Shown one piece after another: positions 17,536 to 18,310 of a stretch of 18,310 nucleotides of DNA. The notes under the pieces were generated by a model. It was not told the DNA's origin, made no database searches, and worked only from the letters and a program-made list of their open reading frames with translations. Position 1 is the stretch's first letter, and each line of letters opens with the position of its first letter. The position numbers and the translations under genes are program-made. Source of the stretch: Scenedesmus sp. ARA3 (taxonomy: Eukaryota; Chlorophyta; Chlorophyceae; Sphaeropleales; Scenedesmaceae); the NCBI GenBank assembly GCA_004335835.1, contig RWJK01001468.1, positions 8,935-27,244 on the forward strand. The letters are read 5' to 3'.

Positions 17536-18121
17536 AGGCCATCCCTCAAGTTGCCACTGCGCCAGTGCTGGTTCTTGTCGGAGCGATGATGATGGGCGAG
17601 TCCACACACATCGATTGGAGCAGCATGATGACAGCTGTTCCCGCCTTTTTGACCATTGTCATCCAGCCCTTTACATTCTCAATCGCAAACGGAATCTACG
17701 CGGGACTCGTCATGTCCATCTTGCTGTATGTGCTGACTGGAACCTTCCTAGAAACCCTAGGGTTTGGAGGGTTTGGCGCTTCGAAAGAAGCAGCAGCAGC
17801 AGAGGAAGACTTGGAAGCTTACATTCCTGTGCTCGATGGGCAGCAGTACGAGCAGCAGCAGCAGCAGCAGGATTCGGCGGCAGCGGCAGCAGTGGCGATC
17901 GAAGGCAGCAGCAACGGTGTTGCTACTGGGCGGTACTCATCGGGCTCCCGCAATGTGCCAGTGGGCAGTCTGCCAAGTGGCTCCAGGGGTACCCCATATG
18001 AGAGGGGCAGCTTCAGCATGTATATCAATACGTTTGGTAGCCACACGGGCAGTCCCGGCAGGGTGCTGGGCTCTCAGCTGGGAGCAGGCAGTCACATGGG
18101 GTCTGAGGAGCCAGAGCACTA

Positions 18122-18122
<1 letters not shown>
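11736..18122 (+). CDS. AZG: AzgA/AZG-type purine permease (NCS2 group), nine exons, 536 aa
   Basis: Members carry adenine, guanine and related purines (cytokinins in plants) across the membrane with protons. Exons: 11736-11761, 12016-12134, 12933-13069, 14096-14233, 15044-15201, 15889-15969, 16269-16423, 16610-16821, 17538-18122; all phases close. Family landmarks: RFFKITERGSTIGTE (9-23), TMSYILLVNPQIL (33-45, first helix), SPGMGLNAY (81-89), VVGMGLLLTFIGLQ (about 141-154), SLVMIFDIGGAMFGLGNLAG, then GTTPLIIAAESAVGIKEGGR with TGL (300-322), the hallmark NCS2/AzgA substrate-site loop. Hydrophobic content fits the family's many helices. The tail after about residue 440 is hydrophilic, with poly-Gln and Gly/Ser. 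ATG 11736 opens a nine-residue first exon; an upstream exon is possible. When an exon has several copies, I chose the one that is full-length and in phase. Almost every exon has such partial copies in the adjacent introns. Confidence 0.88.
12482..12932 (+). repeat. Four tandem copies of acceptor plus 5' half of permease exon 3
   Basis: Copies of GGCCTGCCCGTCAAGGCTGT-type exon start follow CAG acceptors at 12482, 12591, 12686 and 12811, ahead of the real exon at 12933. Each translates to a version of GLPVKAVVTATALSSTLASL in the phase of the real exon and then runs into a stop or unrelated sequence. The copies at 12686, 12811 and 12933 are nearly identical, including the intron word ACTTTGCGCTTATGAATCTG, with a 122-125 bp period. 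The first two are older. Confidence 0.92.
13142..13300 (+). repeat. Two tandem copies of 3' end of permease exon 3 plus donor
   Basis: After the real exon end at 13069, the block GMGLNAYLVFSQ with its GTGCGCA donor recurs ending near 13181 and 13288 (periods 111 and 108 bp). The intervening intron segment TTTTGTGTTATGAC is also copied. Coding parts are almost unchanged. The CCAG before each copy could act as an acceptor, but the phase would not fit the real exon end. Confidence 0.9.
13453..14095 (+). repeat. Five tandem copies of acceptor plus 5' part of permease exon 4
   Basis: Copies begin at 13453 (partial), 13545, 13663, 13847 and 13965, before the full exon at 14096. All but the first carry VLGMDVPVS-type sequence after an AG. 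Acceptors alternate: GCAG at 13545, 13663 and 13965; CCGTAG at 13847 and 14096. The last four therefore form a higher-order array of two dimers. The copies break off after GCTGGCGTGG, where the real exon continues into VALLAVVRALNVIL. Confidence 0.92.
13782..13829 (+). repeat. (CTG)16 tract inside the exon 4 copy array
   Basis: Sixteen perfect CTG units lie between the copies at 13663 and 13847. The matching place in the next dimer (before 14096) has only four CTG units. The tract therefore expanded after the dimer was duplicated, or contracted in one copy. Confidence 0.9.
14315..14721 (+). repeat. Three copies of 3' end of permease exon 4 plus donor
   Basis: The block IVPDSIKLAT with a GTGAG donor, real at 14204-14233, recurs ending at 14345, 14610 and 14721. 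The 14541-14610 copy also carries the preceding VRALNVILF segment. Intron words after the real donor (GAGTGGGGCTCACA) recur after the third (GAGTGGGGTTCACA), so the real copy plus copy one and copies two plus three are again a duplicated pair. 14346-14540 between them is unique sequence. Confidence 0.9.
14813..15043 (+). repeat. Two copies of acceptor plus 5' part of permease exon 5
   Basis: Copies start after CGCAG or CCGCAG at about 14815 (old, VVGMSCCAFIGLQSCNFVVP) and 14940 (VVGMGLLLTFTGLQSSKIVV), ahead of the real exon at 15044. The second copy even ends at GAG|GTGCAT, a donor-like site, in phase 0. If it were used as an exon, it would duplicate one transmembrane helix without breaking frame. 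Confidence 0.9.
15317..15585 (+). repeat. Two copies of 3' part of permease exon 5 plus donor
   Basis: The block from TMVTMGDILGLEP to AALHFR with the CAG|GTGCGTG donor recurs ending at 15404 and 15585 after the real end at 15201. The first copy changes Asp to Gly (MGGIL); the second changes Ile to Asn (AVNAALH). The introns between share CAATTGACTA- and GGTTTGACTG-like words. Coding identity is high, so these are fairly young. Confidence 0.92.
16180..16250 (+). repeat. Copy of acceptor plus 5' part of permease exon 7
   Basis: GCAG followed by TTCCTGGCGCTGCCTCACCT at 16180 matches the real exon start at 16269, 89 bp downstream. The copy runs through FLALPHLQIFQLGF and then diverges. The offset of 89 bp is not a multiple of three, so using this acceptor would shift the frame unless a donor were also used. 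Confidence 0.9.
16960..17058 (+). repeat. In-frame duplicate of the second half of permease exon 8
   Basis: These 99 bp (33 codons) repeat Ser310-Gln342 of the permease (SAVGIKEGGRTGL to APFLQ) without an amino-acid change that I can see, ending at the same CAG|GTGGGC donor. It is preceded by AAACAAG, a weak acceptor, in phase 0. If included, the substrate-loop motif and following helix would occur twice. A shorter scrap of the same region (AAGGAAGGCGGCCGC) lies at 17328-17342. Confidence 0.9.
17349..17399 (+). repeat. (CTG)17 tract in permease intron 8
   Basis: Seventeen perfect CTG units end 15 bp before the acceptor GGCTGCAG of the upstream exon 9 copy. The sequence just before the tract, GGAAGGCGGCCGC, is a scrap of exon 8, so the tract sits at a duplication breakpoint. 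Confidence 0.9.
17415..17537 (+). repeat. In-frame 123-bp upstream duplicate of the start of permease exon 9
   Basis: After CTGCAG at 17409-17414, the segment AIPQVATAPVLVLVGAMMMG is present, then ESTHKNTLTT, ten Leu codons from (CTG)10 at 17505-17534, and Gln. It then runs without a stop into the real exon at 17538, which starts with the same protein sequence. The distance is exactly 41 codons, so both acceptors are in phase with exon 8. Confidence 0.92.
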
Positions 18123-18177
<55 letters not shown>

Positions 18178-18310
18178 GGATGTGGTGGCATGGTCCTGGA
18201 TTTGCAGCTGGATTTGCAGCTGGGCGTTGCAGGCACATGGGGGCGGGGAGCCAGAGCACTAGCTGCTGCTGCTGCTGCTGTTGCTGGGGGTGCGGCGGGT
18301 TTGCAGCTGG
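18084..18310 (+). repeat. Duplicated end of permease gene with CTG tracts
   Basis: The segment around the stop codon, GAGCCAGAGCACTAG followed by CTG units, occurs at 18108-18122 and again at 18248-18262. The first is followed by (CTG)18 at 18123-18176, the second by five CTG units and an interrupted run. The flanks GGCA(G)TCACATGGGG / GGCACATGGGGG and TTTGCAGCTGG are also repeated. The 3' UTR of the gene therefore carries a copy of its own last codons. Confidence 0.88.

Noticed and set aside
17142..18122. Single 326-residue ORF as a complete gene
   Set aside because: Only the part from 17538 (or 17415) is permease sequence. The front is intron and CTG tract read as poly-Leu, and exon 8 joins at 17538 in phase 0.
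1..18310. tRNA, rRNA or transposase genes
   Set aside because: I saw no cloverleaf with a recognisable anticodon arm, no rRNA core sequences, and no transposase or reverse transcriptase motifs in any frame.

Overview
The window is nuclear DNA from a eukaryote, most likely a chlorophycean green alga of the Chlamydomonas/Haematococcus type. The evidence is GC-rich, short-exon, intron-dense genes with GT-AG introns (mostly CTGCAG or TGCAG acceptors), a TGTAA-type poly(A) signal, very heavy CAG/CTG triplet content, a ciliary protein gene and a MYND-finger gene of a style common in these algae. Genus is not provable from the sequence alone.

Four protein-coding genes can be rebuilt, three of them complete with every splice phase consistent. 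(1) Positions 67-1517, plus strand: the 3' end of a MYND zinc-finger protein, entering from beyond the left edge; a (GCT)20 tract precedes it. (2) 6437-3021, minus strand: a six-exon, 584-residue glycosyltransferase family 92 (GT92) type II membrane protein. (3) 7574-11011, plus strand: an eleven-exon, 467-residue coiled-coil protein that looks like CFAP210/CCDC173, an inner protein of ciliary doublet microtubules. It is divergent from the GT92 gene across a 1.1-kb spacer. (4) 11736-18122, plus strand: a nine-exon, 536-residue AzgA/AZG-type purine permease of the NCS2 group. The genes show no shared pathway; this looks like ordinary neighbouring of unrelated nuclear genes.

The striking feature is not a gene but how the genes are built. 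Nearly every exon of the permease gene is flanked by one to five tandem partial copies of itself. Each copied unit spans an exon-intron junction: copies upstream of the real exon carry acceptor plus 5' exon, and copies downstream carry 3' exon plus donor. The same pattern occurs at GT92 exon 2, at the GT92 terminal exon (copied twice beyond the gene's own poly(A) signal), and at CFAP210 exon 6. Unit lengths are mostly 80-250 bp (about 420 bp at the GT92 3' end), copies have diverged to different degrees, and breakpoints often fall in CTG-rich microhomology. Most copies are out of frame or hit stops, but at least two in the permease (16960-17058 and 17415-17537) keep frame and could give alternative proteins, one through a poly-leucine bridge made by a (CTG)10 tract. 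I regard this junction-spanning exon microduplication as the candidate undescribed phenomenon of the window.

Gaps: 1836-2292 holds only weak short repeats. 6438-7573 is the divergent promoter spacer, with one doubtful ORF. 11012-11735 holds the CFAP210 3' end, a G-run cluster and a possible extra 5' permease exon.
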